Assembly: GCF_021018895.1 (NCBI RefSeq)
Contig: NC_079368.1
Location: 14,635,856-14,699,855 of the forward strand
Origin: Seriola aureovittata
Lineage: Eukaryota > Chordata > Actinopteri > Carangiformes > Carangidae
Direction: 5' to 3'
Length of the DNA: 64,000 nt
Shown: piece by piece, positions 29,101-41,566 of the stretch
How the letters are laid out: every line of letters starts with the position of its first letter
Numbering within the stretch: position 1 is the stretch's first letter
Program-made: the position numbers and the translations under genes
Notes under the pieces: generated by a model
The model's input: the letters and a program-made list of their open reading frames with translations, nothing else
Database searches by the model: none
What the model was told of the DNA's origin: nothing

Positions 29101-32100
29101 CACTGAAGTGGACACCCAATCAGCTCATGAATGGCTCTGTTGGAGACTTGGACTATGAACGCAGGTGCAAAATGATTCAGCTGCGGATGGATTATAATTA
29201 TGGTGATTGTGTCTGCCTGCAAAGCCCGCGTTTGATAATATTAGTAATCCTCCTCATACCAAGAATATCTAACATGTACTGTAGACATGGAAACACTCTG
29301 TACACACTGTATCATTTCTTTCCTGTTCTGTTTGTGTAACACTCGGGCGTTACTGAATAATGCAGTGTGTTTGTGTGTGGCTCATGGGCTCAGTATAGAG
29401 ATTAAATGCTGCTGATCTGATGAGGCTTATTTTCAGCACACCAGCAGCCAGCAGATGGTTTATTGACCGAGACACTGTCAGACATCTCTCAACCAAGCAA
29501 ACCATGTTATGTTCCTGTGCCTGTGCATGGTTTCTCTCACCAAAAAAATTGATTATTGCATTAGGCCACTCTGCACCTGCTCAGCTGTGTGCGCACTCTC
29601 GACTACTGTCTTTATTACCTGCAAAATGAATGTTCCTTGAGATTTTAATTCATACAGATAATACAAAGACTTTCCCTGTGGATTTGTTTCTCACAAATTA
29701 GCTGTTAGCACTGTTAGCTGGTGATCTTACGTCCAGTCTGGGTTGTCTGACTTTTACTGACTTTGTTTTTGATTTTATGTCTTTCAGTGTATACTGGGAC
29801 TATGCCATGACAATCCCTCTAGAGGAGATAGTTTACTTGCATTGTCATCAACAAGGTGGGTCCACACCAACCTTTACTCTTAACACTACCGTTATCCACA
29901 CAACTTTGATTACTGATTGTGTATTTTTCCTATCTTTTCTGGCATCATGACTCTGCAATTAAACACAGCTGTCCCACAAAATGTCATCATGAGTGATTTG
30001 ATAAAGAAATCTTCTGTACATCTCCTGCAGTGGACAGCGGGGGGACGGTGGTGCTGGTCAGTCAGGATGGGATCCAAAGACCTCCACTTCGCTTCCCCAG
30101 AGGAGGCCATCTGCTCCAGTTCCTCTCCTGCCTGGAGAACGGCCTTCTTCCCCACGGCCAGCTGGACCCTCCACTCTGGTCCCAGAGGGGAAAGGTCAGA
30201 ACAGGATGTATTTCTTAGGGGTCACTCTCTGGCTTCAGATCCAGAGCACAAATAACACAAATTAGGCATTCGTCCGGAAATCAGCACTAAAATGCAAAAT
30301 CAGCCTAAATCTGATCAGTAAGTCAATAAAAAAAAGAAAGAAATGGTGCACTGCCTCGTTGCAGTATTGGTTGGAGTGATACTGATGAATGTGGGGCTTA
30401 ATATACTCTCTGCACCACCACACAAAAAGTGTCTACTTAAATGAATGGATGTTTTTGTTACACTGTTAATAGCTGAATATCTGCAGCGAAACTGAATAAT
30501 GAAAACCACCCACACATGTTCAGCCACTATTAATAGGCTTAAGCTTACAGACACTTATCATCTTTAATTCACATGGATGGATTAGCTGGGCTCTAATGGC
30601 TGAACAATTTTTCTTGTTGGCATTAGTTTAATAGCAGTTATTTTCTCATTGCAGGGAAAGGTGTTTCCTAAGCTGCGGAAGAGGGTTCCTCAGGGATCTG
30701 GATCCTCAGACTCTGTCTCGGATAAGGAGGAGGACGAGGCCACAGACTATGTCTTCCGCATCCTCTTTCCAAACAGCCAGTCAGAGTTTGGTGAGTTTCG
30801 CTCCAGAGAAGAAAATTAACACGAGTAGTATCCATGGGCCTCTCCAGATTGTTATATGTTCATGAAACTGTTACTCGTTTGTTACAGTGACTGTAACTCA
30901 TCCTCCTCGTCTGACTTCTTCCCTCTCCCTTCAAATGAGTGGACAGTCCCTCTCCAAAAAAGGGACCCTGGTAGTCCCCAAGAGGTCTTGCAGCTGTCCT
31001 GAAGAATCCCCCTCACTCACAGGAAGCAGCTGTAACACTGTCACACCTCGACTCGTCTGTCCATCTGTCAGCTTGCCTTGCTTTAATTCCCTGCATCTAA
31101 TATCCTCCTGGCCTGTCCTGTGCCTCTGGCAAAGTTTATTGATTTGTCCCGTTATTAAAGCCCCTCCCACTCCCTGCCACCTTGTGTCACACCTATTTTA
31201 CTGCAGTACGGCGCAGTAACCTTTTAACAGACAGTGGGTGGACAACTGATTGATCGAATATGGCTCCTGAACGGAGAAAGGCTCTTGCTTACTTGATCTT
31301 TCTCTCTGTAATAGTGTAATTGATGATGTCTTCATGCTTTCAAACTTTGCATTAATTCCAGTTTGCATAAATGTTTTTGTTTAAATGCTTTATCTTTGCT
31401 CTAACAGGAATCATGCACAAACAAATTGAACTCTGAAGCACTTTTAGCAGATCACAATTGATCAGCATAATTCTGCTCATGCAAAAGTGTTTCCAGCTGT
31501 TTTTCAATCATCTAAGTGCAAATGTAATTGTTCTTAAAAGCCTGAGCAGCATAATGATTTAATGTGACAATGCTGGCGTGTGTTTTTGTGTGTGTGTGGG
31601 TGTTGCAGTGACTCCTCCAGACTTGATGGATCAAGGAGCTACAATGTGGCATCCCACTCTCAGGAAGTCGTCGTGTTCCTCTTGTTCTCAGGGGAGCTTC
31701 TCTGATGGGGCGACACCCAAGGGGTGCAACCATGAGAGGTAAGAGACAAACACACTTCAAGCTAGACTAAGTTGTGTTGGATTGTGACAGGGAAACTGCT
31801 AAAGGCTGCAGAGACACACCCGCTCACTCGATATCCCTTAGCGCCAACAAGAAATCCTCAATAATACAGAGGAAACTGAGGGAGGAGCGAAGATGCAAGA
31901 ACCTACTAATCAACCCAGAAGACAATTATGTGATATTGACCGCACTAACATGAGAATGTGTTGGAAAAATGAGGTGATAAGTAAGGCCGGTAGCATGGTT
32001 GAAGGCTATGAAAGAAGGCAAACCACTGCGCCAATTTGCTCTATATGGCAGCCCAACAGGTTAACATTTGAATGATAAAAGGTTGGCCTCAACACGGTGA

Positions 32101-35100
32101 TAAACTGTACATTAGATGCAGTATTTCATACATTCTGGACAATATGAATAACTTCTTAACGATTGTTTATTGATATTCTTTTAAGGAAAAGAATAGTTGC
32201 ATAATGTCAAAGTGTTTCCTCTGCTTAAGTAAAACAATCTGTGCTATATCTTCCTACAGGACTCCTCTGAAGCTGCTGTGTGACAACATGAAGTATCAGA
32301 TCATCTCTCGGGCATTTTATGGCTGTATGTGATTACTTATTATGTAGATGGAGAGGCCTTAAATATTCATACCTATTTAATTACCACTACCTTCTACAGA
32401 GGCATTAATTAATTAACTGTATTGTGAACTAGGGTTGGCATACTGCCGTCACCTGTCCACTGTGCGTACACACCTCTCTGCCCTCGTCAATCACGCCATT
32501 GTGGCGCCCGATGTGCCGCGCGATGCCTACAAAGGGCTCACCACAGAGGTGTGGCAGACGTTCCTCCAGGACTGCACAGTAAGAATGGCTGTTGTCACTG
32601 CACTGCAACACAAACATCTCTCTTTCACTCCGTCACTCTTCTGTCTCATCCATATTCATCCTCTGCTAATCATGCGGCTCACTCCATTAGTCTCACAACG
32701 GTGTGCATGAAACGTAACTAATGTCCCCATCAGTCCACATCCACAGTTTATTTGGACATTAGTACCTGGAGTCGCGGAGAGTTTGACTCAAGAATGAAAA
32801 ATGTTTAATAAACAAATATTTTTTGTAAAAGTGATTTTGTTCTTTGTAAATAATACGAGTGCAGTATTTGATGAATACTGTGGTAGTCACCTACAGAGAA
32901 TGTGATAAATTACTCGACCTAAAAGGTCCACTTAACAGAGCTTTCAACCCTATCCCACAGATGAGGTATGCTCAGTTGGAGATGGATCAATTGTCATCAC
33001 ATGAACTAGAGCATAAAAACATAAGTTAAATGGGATTACTTTATTTATTATTTGTGTAATAATTATACTTATTAATTTATTTTTAGTTACCTTATGAAAC
33101 CTATACATATCTCTATCAATCATATATGGAGACACAAATAAACCTTTAAATGCTTAATAACAGGATAGATTTCTGTTGACAACAGCTGTGGACAGATGTT
33201 TCTGATCTGGATCTTCCTGTAAAGCAAATTCAAAATACTGAGCAGGTACAGCACATAGTGCACCATGACAGTTGGGAGATGTACCAGTGCCTGAAGCTTT
33301 GCTCACCTACCACCCACTGACAGAGTGAAAGACGCCATGGTGCCTCCCTCTACAGGCTGCCATGTTGTTAATGCTGTTGTTTTGAAGCTTTTAACACACA
33401 GTGAAAGATAATTGTCTTTTTAAATGAAGAAGTAAAAATAATAGTAAAAATACTGACCAGAAAGCAAGTACTGAGGTGACTGATGTCTTGTGTCTTCAGG
33501 CCTATGAGGAGCAGGAGCTGCTTCGTCTGGTCTACTTTGGTGGAGTGGACCCCTCTCTGCGTAAAGAGGTGTGGCCTTTCCTGCTGGGTCATTACCAGTT
33601 CCAGATGTCAGAAGCCGAGAGGAAGGAGGTTTGTCGTTTCCACTATATTGGCTTTGCTTCCAAAGCATATTGCACCTGGACCGCTTGCACCACTTGATTC
33701 TTCACCTTCACCCCAGGTGGATGAACAGGTCAGAGTGTGCTACCAACAGACCATGCGTGAGTGGCTCGGCTGTGAGGAGATTGTCCGCCAGCGGGAGAAG
33801 GAGCAGCATGCTGCAGCTTTAGCAAAGTGCTCCTCTGGGGCGAGCATGGACAGTTCCAATCAGAAGATGATCCACCATGACTCCACTGTGAGCAATGAGG
33901 TTAGTGGGAAAGTGTGCACACACACATTTATTCACAGTGTAGCTTGACACTCTGAAAATGTGGGCTGTTTATGTTGTCATGTTGTGAGCCTGTACTAGTC
34001 AAATGACTGAAGCATATAGATTAAATAAATAATTTTACAGGCAAAAGGTCCATTTACAAAAAATGCAATACTATATCACCATAGTATCCCTTGAATGTGA
34101 ACACAGCACATGAGGCAACACACAGTAGGACTGTATAACAATCGTATCTTGGACTGAATGTCTTTTATTATCCAGTCCCAGTCCTCCCAGGGCTCAGACA
34201 GGCAGAGTCTGGCTCGCCTGCAGAGTGACTCCAGCAGCAGCACACAGGTATCAAATCCTCACCATAATACACCTCACAAAGAGTTCGTCTTTGTTCATAC
34301 AAAATTCAGTTACTAAATGTTTTGAGAGAAGCATTCTCACTTTTGAAATCCCGATCTTTTATGTCACAACGCACGTGATCTCAACATTTTGAACCAGTTT
34401 TCCTCCTCATCCCTGCATTCTCTCTCCTGCTAGTACTTCACATCCTCCCATCCCTTCCCCTGGAGTAGCCTGCTTCCCTTTGGCTTGTTCTTTCAGGTGT
34501 TTGAGTCCGTAGAGGAGGTGGACCAGATCGAGGCGGAGCCTAGGACCGACAAACAGGTGCCAAAGATGCCCAATGGAGCTCTGCAGAACGGGACAAGCTC
34601 TCCTGATTCTGGACACCCCTCCTCCCGCAACTTCTCTGTCACCTCCGGCCTGTCGGACGGCTCGCTCAGCACAGAGGACAGTGCTGCACCCGATACAACC
34701 TTGAGATCTGCAGCTGTCACTCAGGCATCACAGAGCACTGTCAAAGCTGCAGGCATAGAGGGAGAAGGTCTGACCAAGGGAATGAACAGCCAAGAGAAAG
34801 TTGAAGTGAAGGAGGACGAGGAGGAGGAGAAAGCACCCAATGTGACCAAAACTGCAGAAAGCACTAAGACTGAGGTGATAGATGATAACAGGATTCAACC
34901 ACTGGAAGAGGGGCAGGTGATGACCAACAAAGAGACAAGTTTGCAACCTAAAACACAGGAGAATGTTGAGGAACCAGAAGCTACTAGAAGAGAGGGAACC
35001 AAGTTTGAAGATAAAGGCCTGGATACAGACATTAAAGGAATTAAATCTTTAGAGTCAGGAGTAACAGGAATAGGAGTGTCCGATGAGGGTACTACGATGG

Positions 35101-38100
35101 TATCAGCAGCTGCTACACAATCCAAAGGAGAACTCGTTGAACAAAGTCTCAAAAAAGAAGCAGAGGGGAGAATTGAGGAAACATCAAAGCTGGAAGAAAG
35201 GAATGTGGAAAAGATGAAGGGAATGGACGAATCAAAGACGAGTAAACCACAGGAGGTTTTGTTCTTGGAGGGAAAAGAAAAAATATTCAAAGATCCCATG
35301 GCTCCTGAAGTGGAGAAGATCCTCCTTTTCTCAGAAGACTCCAGGGTCTCGAGAGCAAGAGAAGCCTACTGCGCCTCTCAGAAAGAGGAGACTCAGGTCA
35401 TGATTGAATCTGACGAGTCTCCCTCAGCCATAGAGATGGAGGAGATCCCCAAAGCCAAAGTTTCCATGGTGCCTTGGAGTAGGAAGGGATGTTGTGAACC
35501 CTTGTCTTCCTCTGAGGACTCAGCCCCTTATGTGGAGCTCAGGCAGGAGGAGGAGCTGGAAAAGCCCAGTCCTGAGGGCACCGAGTCCATCCTGTCTGAG
35601 GAGCCGGAGATGGAGAGCATGTACCCTCACTTTGATCCTCTGGCCAGATCTGGAGACACCAAGAATGAGGCGATCTCTCGGGAATCTGCTGGGAGCACCT
35701 TCTCTGTAAGCTCACATTTTTTAAGAGATCAAATTAATTTATGCTCATGCCAATCAACTCTGTTACGAGCTTGTTTTATTCATTGTCATCATTTTGTTTG
35801 TTCTAGCAAGAGCTTTTGGACTTGTATACATTAAATCTGCACCGCATTGAAAAGGACGTCCAGCGCTGTGACAGGAACTACTGGTACTTCACTCCTGCCA
35901 ACCTGGAGAAACTGCGCAACATTATGTGCAGGTAAAACACTGACAGCAGCAGGGATTTAATAAAGGGTAGAAGAGGGCCAAAAACACACATCTTTTTATC
36001 GACAGAAGATTGTTCATTTACCTTTTTGAGGCCGAGGCTTATTGGTGTGAAACTGATGAGATGAGAATGTGTTGGAGAAAAAAGTCCAGGTCTGGGCCTG
36101 AAAGTCACTGGAGATGGTCAGAGTCCAATGCAATAGAATTTATTCTTTTACAAGAATAGAAGCAAAATCAGACCCGGGTCTGAACTGAAGACAGAGTGCC
36201 TGTGCACCATCATATATAGTTAGTAATCCCTCCTGGGCTCTCCACCTATTTTCTAAAGTGAACCTATCATCGCCATGGGAACAATGGTGTCCAGCCCTGC
36301 GTGGAATTTCCCCAAACCAGACATGGCATAGTAGTGGTGCCAGATGTCCAGAAATCCCATAACTTTCCCCAACCAGGGCCTTGCCAGTACATACTCTGCT
36401 GACACCAGTGTTTCCAGGGCCCTGCACACCCTTTTTTTTTTTTTTTTTACTTTATTCCCTTCAGGTTTCATTCTATAACAAACTTAAATCAAAGGCTGTT
36501 TCACATACAAATCTAACCTCAGTTGAGAATATGGCTGTTACATTGAGTTGATAAGGTTCACATTCAATATGTTTATAATGCATAGTATATGTTAGTGAAA
36601 ATTTACTACAACAAACGCACAAATTCATGTTTTTGGAAACGGGTCGATGCTTGTATTATAATGACGTTTCCACCCCCATCTTAATACCCCACTTCATTAC
36701 TTTTCACTGCTTAATTTGTCCAAATAAATGAAATGAATTAATGAAATTTTAATAGTAATCTCTTTTTTTCCTGGATGGCAGTGGTAGGGAAATTATACTA
36801 AACGAGGTGATTTCATTCCTAGCACACCTTCAAATAAGCACAACTGATGGACAATGCATAAAAAGAAAAACAAGTCCCCCAATTCCCCTACCTAAGGCAA
36901 AAAAGGTATTATAGTTACACCCTAGAGAAACCTAGTCATGTAAACGTGAATTGTAATAAGCATTGAAGAGCAATGTGGAAATACCTCTAAATCAGGACAG
37001 TAGCGTATGAATCAGATTGGCAGATACAAACAGCCGAGCGCAGTCAAGTTCACCTCTGTTTGTTGTATTTTTACAGCTATATCTGGAGGCACCTTGACAT
37101 CGGTTACGTACAGGGCATGTGTGATCTGCTGGCTCCACTTCTAGTCATACTGGACGATGGTGAGTCAACACACTGATTCACTTCTTATTTTCCCTCTTCT
37201 CTGACATTTGGTGTATTTTTGCAGCTATTGATGGAACAACAAAGGAGAGTTTTCCCACTCACTTCCTCACTCAAGCTTCCTCTTTCTGCTTCCTCTTTGC
37301 AGAGGCCATGGCCTTCAGCTGTTTCACTGAACTCATGAAGAGAATGAATCAAAACTTTCCACATGGAGGAGCTATGGATACTCACTTTGCCAACATGCGC
37401 TCTTTAATCCAGGTGACACAGTAACAGTAAAGTCTTTGCATATACTGTAGCACGCCACTAAATCTATTCATTACTTTCAAAAACCACTTCTTTTTCGCAC
37501 CTTTCTCCCACAACCAGTCTCGTTATTTATTTTCCTGCGCCTCCTCTGATCCCCTGTCTGTATAGATCCTGGACTCTGAGCTGTTTGAGCTAATGCACCA
37601 AAACGGAGACTACACCCACTTCTACTTCTGCTACCGCTGGTTTCTCCTAGACTTCAAGCGAGGTAAATTGGCGTCATAGTGCAAAACACTTTGTGCCAAT
37701 TAGAGGAAGAGGAGATTCACTCCTGTTTAAGTTGTGTTTGTGGATAAAATGCCAAACCATTTGGCAGCTTGTTAAAAACACCCGCAGTTATTTTATCTTG
37801 GAAAGGATTTGGAAGTTAGTTATATCTTTGAAAAAAATAATTCTTGGGAGTTGCCAGTGAAATAATTGGCATGAACTGTGGCTGCATAATTTAGTTTATT
37901 ATTCACTTGGCTTTATACTAAAGGTTTAACCAGGGGTTGTCATAGTGTACCCCTGTTTTCTTCCTCACTTGCCTTTCTCAATGTATTTGCTTCGTTTTCG
38001 TGCTTTGCCCTCCAGAGCTGGTGTATGAGGATGTGTTTGCAGTCTGGGAAACCATCTGGGCAGCCAAGTATGTCTCCTCTAGTCACTTTGTCCTCTTCAT

Positions 38101-38858
38101 TGCCCTGGCTCTGGTGGAGATCTACAGGGACATCATCCTGGAGAACAACATGGACTTCACTGACATCATTAAGTTCTTCAATGGTAAAACATAGTACTTT
38201 ACATCTGACGTTCTTCACATACATATCCTGTAATAATAAAGGTTTTAATGGAAAGATTAGGTATTTTCTTAAGAGACGCTCTTGAGCTGCTTTATGGGAA
38301 TAGTAGAATCCAGCTAAAACCTTGATATAAGCCTTTCCTTCGCTGTAGGAAATCATTGGTACCAGGGCGTTTTTGCATGAAGAACATTCTATACTTATTC
38401 AGGGGTTGTGGCCTGCAGAGTCTAGTTTTCATTTAAACAGCTTTGAATTGGATTTTGTGGTAGGAAAATGTCCTGTACAATTATTTACTTGGACTCATTG
38501 ATTTTATTTGTTTTCAAATACGACTTTACAAACTCCCAGGATGTATCATAACCTCACAAACTTTTAGTTAGAACATGATTTGCTTTATTTAAATTGGCTA
38601 AAATGAAATATGCATCTCTATATGCATAAATGATAATATTGCAGGACTTTTTTTCCATATAGATACATTCATGTAAAGTCCATCAGCTGAGTTATCAGAC
38701 ACGTCTGTTCAGATGTTCTTTAAACATTTAAGGAAATATATTCTGCTTCACTATTCTTTTGTCTTTCAGAAATGGCTGAGCATCACAACATCAAGCAGAT
38801 TTTGACCCTGGCCAGAGATCTCGTGTGCAAGGTGCAGATGCTGATCGAGAACAAGTGA
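13246..38858 (+). CDS. sgsm1: Small G protein signalling modulator 1 (RUN + TBC Rab regulator), complete
   Basis: Binds small GTPases of the Rab/Rap class through its RUN-side region and carries a TBC-type Rab-GAP domain. Twenty-five coding exons: 13246-13264, 13403-13446, 20581-20656, 25890-26052, 26324-26476, 26572-26639, 27342-27487, 28081-28218, 29040-29164, 29788-29855, 30031-30194, 30655-30790, 31609-31738, 32260-32324, 32433-32578, 33500-33628, 33717-33899, 34176-34247, 34497-35705, 35807-35931, 37077-37159, 37303-37412, 37566-37662, 38016-38183, 38770-38858. They sum to 3906 nt (1301 aa plus stop) with all phases matching. RUN domain about residues 37-195 ([20 protein letters not shown]). 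The TBC domain begins near residue 568 ([12 protein letters not shown]) and resumes after a 403-aa acidic insert (676-1078). Both catalytic fingers are intact: I1092-xx-D1095-xx-R1098 and Y1130-V-Q1132. Start chosen because MATIMA + [15 protein letters not shown] aligns with the SGSM1 N-terminus; SGSM1 fits better than SGSM2. Confidence 0.95.
13864..13942. repeat. (GT)n microsatellite in sgsm1 intron 2
   Basis: A nearly pure GT run of about 78 bp inside the 7.1-kb second intron. Open frames of poly-CV over it are artefacts. Confidence 0.95.
17768..17842. repeat. (GT)n/(GC)n microsatellite in sgsm1 intron 2
   Basis: GT repeat with CG-containing interruptions (GCGCGC at the start, GCGTGCG inside). 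Alternating purine-pyrimidine sequence of this kind can adopt Z-DNA. Confidence 0.9.
18636..18722. repeat. (TG)n microsatellite in sgsm1 intron 2
   Basis: Pure TG run of about 80 bp ending in GCGCGC. One of several long dinucleotide tracts in the same intron. Confidence 0.95.
19335..19830. repeat. Fish-type interspersed repeat (TTTACTCAAGTAC family)
   Basis: Contains CTTTACTCAAGTACAATTTC, GAGGTACTTGTACTTTTTAA, CATTTATTTGACAG and an ending near CTTCCACCACTG, phrases I recognise from a very common teleost dispersed repeat. It lies in sgsm1 intron 2 and has no coding capacity. Class of element uncertain. Confidence 0.55.
20141..20200. repeat. (GTGC)n tetranucleotide microsatellite
   Basis: About ten GTGC/GCGT units flanked by GT runs, near the end of sgsm1 intron 2. 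The CVRA repeat peptide over it is an artefact. Confidence 0.9.
20657..25889. other. sgsm1 intron 3
   Basis: A 5.2-kb intron with no exon or RNA gene that I can support on either strand. Its one striking element is the 20-bp palindrome at 24699-24718, listed separately. Short open frames lack homology and splice context. Confidence 0.7.
24699..24718. promoter_or_regulatory. Palindromic RFX X-box in sgsm1 intron 3
   Basis: GGGGTTGCCATGGCAACCCC is a perfect 20-bp palindrome whose core GTTGCCATGGCAAC (24702-24715) is the ideal double half-site bound by RFX factors. RFX proteins drive ciliary and neuronal genes. It lies amid a locally GC-rich stretch, which may mark an internal promoter or enhancer. 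Motif only. Confidence 0.6.
26700..27180. repeat. Possible degenerate interspersed repeats in sgsm1 intron 6
   Basis: Contains GTTGGGAACCGCAGCCCTGA and a GGCTCAATAGGTAGATCACC stretch resembling the A-box side of tRNA-derived SINEs. The mosaic is too eroded to name. No coding signal. Confidence 0.3.
36060..36470. other. Unassigned stretch in sgsm1 intron 20, possibly repeat-derived
   Basis: This part of the 1.15-kb intron is richer in GC than the rest and ends in a long poly-T run (36431-36449), the usual tail of an inserted minus-strand retroelement. The overlapping 95-aa and 72-aa minus frames have no recognisable family. I cannot identify it further. Confidence 0.3.
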
Positions 38859-40434
38859 TGGTGCTGTTTGTCTTCTTTTCCCTCCAAGTAAAACGTGTGA
38901 ACAGCTGTAGCGGCACAGGAGTAAAATACATATGAGCACACACGCTCTGACACACACACACATACACACTACACAAAGCCTTTACAACCACAGTTTGCTG
39001 CTATGAGCCTTATTGACTGTATCCACTATGTTATTTGTGTTGTCAACAGGTGTATGAGATTATTACGCTTAATATTTGTCAGTATGTTCAAGTGAAAGCA
39101 AACAAAACTGAAAATTTGTTTAATTCCAACATATTTTTGTCAGAAATCCCTTAAGTGTTGATCTTAGTCCGAGTGCACTTAATATTTTGAGATAAAGAAG
39201 GAAATTTTAGTTGTACATTTCAAACCAAAATGCAGAGCTGAATTCAAGCAGAGACTATATTTATGAGAAAAATACATTGTGATAATAGTTTATATTAATT
39301 ATTTTAATAGCCAAAGTCTACAGGGTTCAATTTTAGATGTGTCAGCAAGTTATACCCCAGGAACCTATCCATGAATGAGGAAAGAATGTAAGCAGACTTT
39401 TAATTTTATTTAAGTAGTAGTAACAACCCAAAATCAAATTAAGTTTCACTGATGACCCAAACTCCAGTTATGTTTCACACACAACGTTAAGAATAATTTA
39501 GCTGTCAGCGCCATGCCAGTGATTTAGCATCCAACAGTGTTTTCAATGTTCTTGAACTGCCTTGAACTGCCAAATAGTATGTCTTTATTTGTTATGTGTG
39601 AATTGTACTGTACTGAGATAAAACTGTGTTTAAATTATGAGGATTATATGTTAACACTTATTGAATCATAACCTGATATCTAAGTGACTTATGGATGTCT
39701 GGGCAGAGATTTATATAAAGAAACAAGCCTGATTTGATAGTCCTCCTAAGTTATTTTATCCAGTGAACCACTGTATATTTTGTACATTGTGCAGTTTACC
39801 CACCTTGATTTTTGTATTGTCTCGTATTGTCTGGCACCACTTTGTTGAATCAAATGTTAATTTAATCTTATATTTGACTATGAATAGGAAAGATCAGATG
39901 AGGCAATGATAATATTTAGTCATGGAGACCAAGTGAAAAGTCTTGTTCCACATGTTATTAACAGTCTTTAGTGTGAGAGTGACTTCAACAGAGAGATGAA
40001 AATGAAAGGTAATGTATGACAGATTTTCAAAATTAATTGCAAATGACCCGATGTTATGAGGGCACTGTTTCAATGTTTTGGCAGATCTGAGGATTGTGAG
40101 GACATACAAAATATACCAACATTCATGCTTGTCATTCATTGCCTAAAACTTCACTCAGTTGTTCTTCAAGTGTTGTTTCATGAATGTGGTAAGGTGAATT
40201 GCATTTAATATTGGTGTTTCTTTGAGAACGCTAACTGCTGTCAGAAAAAAAAAAACTATTTTAATTCATTGTAAAATTTATTTGCCAAAGTATGTATTTA
40301 TTTATTTATTTATTTATTCATTAATTTTCTCATTCAGATGCTGCTTTGTTTGTAAAGCTAATATTTTTTATTTTCTGGCCAGTTCTACGTGTGTATTGTA
40401 CAACAATCAAATTCTATACTAAGAGTTCATTATA

Positions 40435-40440
40435 AATAAA
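40435..40440 (+). terminator. Likely sgsm1 polyadenylation signal
   Basis: AATAAA about 1.6 kb after the sgsm1 stop codon, with further AATAAA-like hexamers up to 40470. The stretch between stop and signal is AT-rich with many ATTTA motifs and no other gene, fitting a long 3' UTR. Confidence 0.5.
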
Positions 40441-40929
40441 TGGTATATGTTCTTATAATAAAAATAAAAATGGAATTATCATTATTTTTCCAAAACTTTT
40501 TGCATTGTGCATTTTACTTTGCATTTTCATGGTCCCCAGAGGATTAAACCTACTGATTCTGGTGACCATTGACTTTTCCTCTACCGCCACCATGAGGGTT
40601 CACATTTTGGATTTTGAGTGAAATGTGTCTGGACTTTGATTGTCCAGTAAATTTGGTTCACAAATAATGTCAAGAAAAACTTGAATAACTTTGGTGACAA
40701 AATACCTGCAAAACTAATGACATCCAACAACATTAATGAAATTGCCTCACGTAAACTTGTGTTCAATTACCAAATCTTAGCATCCTAAAGATGGTTAATA
40801 TTGTAACTTTTATATCTACTTAGCATGTGTACATTGTTGTTGTGAATATATTAGCTTTCTGATGTTAGCATCGAGTTCAGTGCCTGTGTTTTTACATGTA
40901 TCTGGACACACACATTTAAAAATCAGTAT

Positions 40930-41002
40930 CGCCCGAACAGGGACTTGAACCCTGGACCCTCAGATTAAAAGTCTGATGCTCTACCGACTGAGCTATCCGG
41001 GC
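40930..41002 (-). tRNA. tRNA-Lys (anticodon TTT)
   Basis: The minus strand folds as a full cloverleaf: acceptor GCCCGGA pairs with TTCGGGC, D arm GCTC...GAGC, anticodon arm TCAGA-CTTTTAA-TCTGA with anticodon TTT, five-base variable loop, T arm CAGGG-TTCAAGT-CCCTG, and discriminator G. B-box GGTTCAAGTCC is intact. A TTTTT pol III terminator follows a few bases downstream (plus positions 40918-40922). It sits alone between sgsm1 and gatc. Confidence 0.97.
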
Positions 41003-41566
41003 GCTCGAAAGCGATTGTGGCTGGTTGTCAAATATAAAAAAAAAAAAAACCAATAGGACTGTAATTTATTTGAACGTTTATAGCTCTTTGATTTGTCGAA
41101 TACTCTTTCAACTAATTTGCAGGACGACCGTTATCACTTATAACAACCGCGCGCCTGAGCTAACGACGGCGTTTGATACATGAAACACCAGTTTCATAAT
41201 GCTATCAATGTCTTTCAAATACGTTTCAAATAGTATGTGTATGTTATACTTTTCTGAATTTTGCTAAGGAAAGTATTAAATATATAATAGAGCAGTACTA
41301 CCCAGTATTTAAGAAAAACACTCATTGTATTCAAACCTAAACGAATCAGTCTTATCTGGGACAACTGCGAAGAAGGAAGCTAGCGGAAGTTAAACCTCTC
41401 GCTTCCCCTGGGCTTCCGTAGATTCGTTACTTAGCTAGTCATGTGAAGCCAGTTTACATCCGAGCGCTGACCTTTCTGGTGAGTAAGTAAACATTAAGAC
41501 AATGTGACAGTGACACCAACCTTGTTCTACATCTCGGACATATCTGGCTAGCTAATTGCTCTGAAA

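Noticed and set aside
34895..35299. 134-aa minus-strand frame inside the sgsm1 acidic exon
   Set aside because: Low-complexity antisense of Glu/Lys-rich codons; no family match or splice context.
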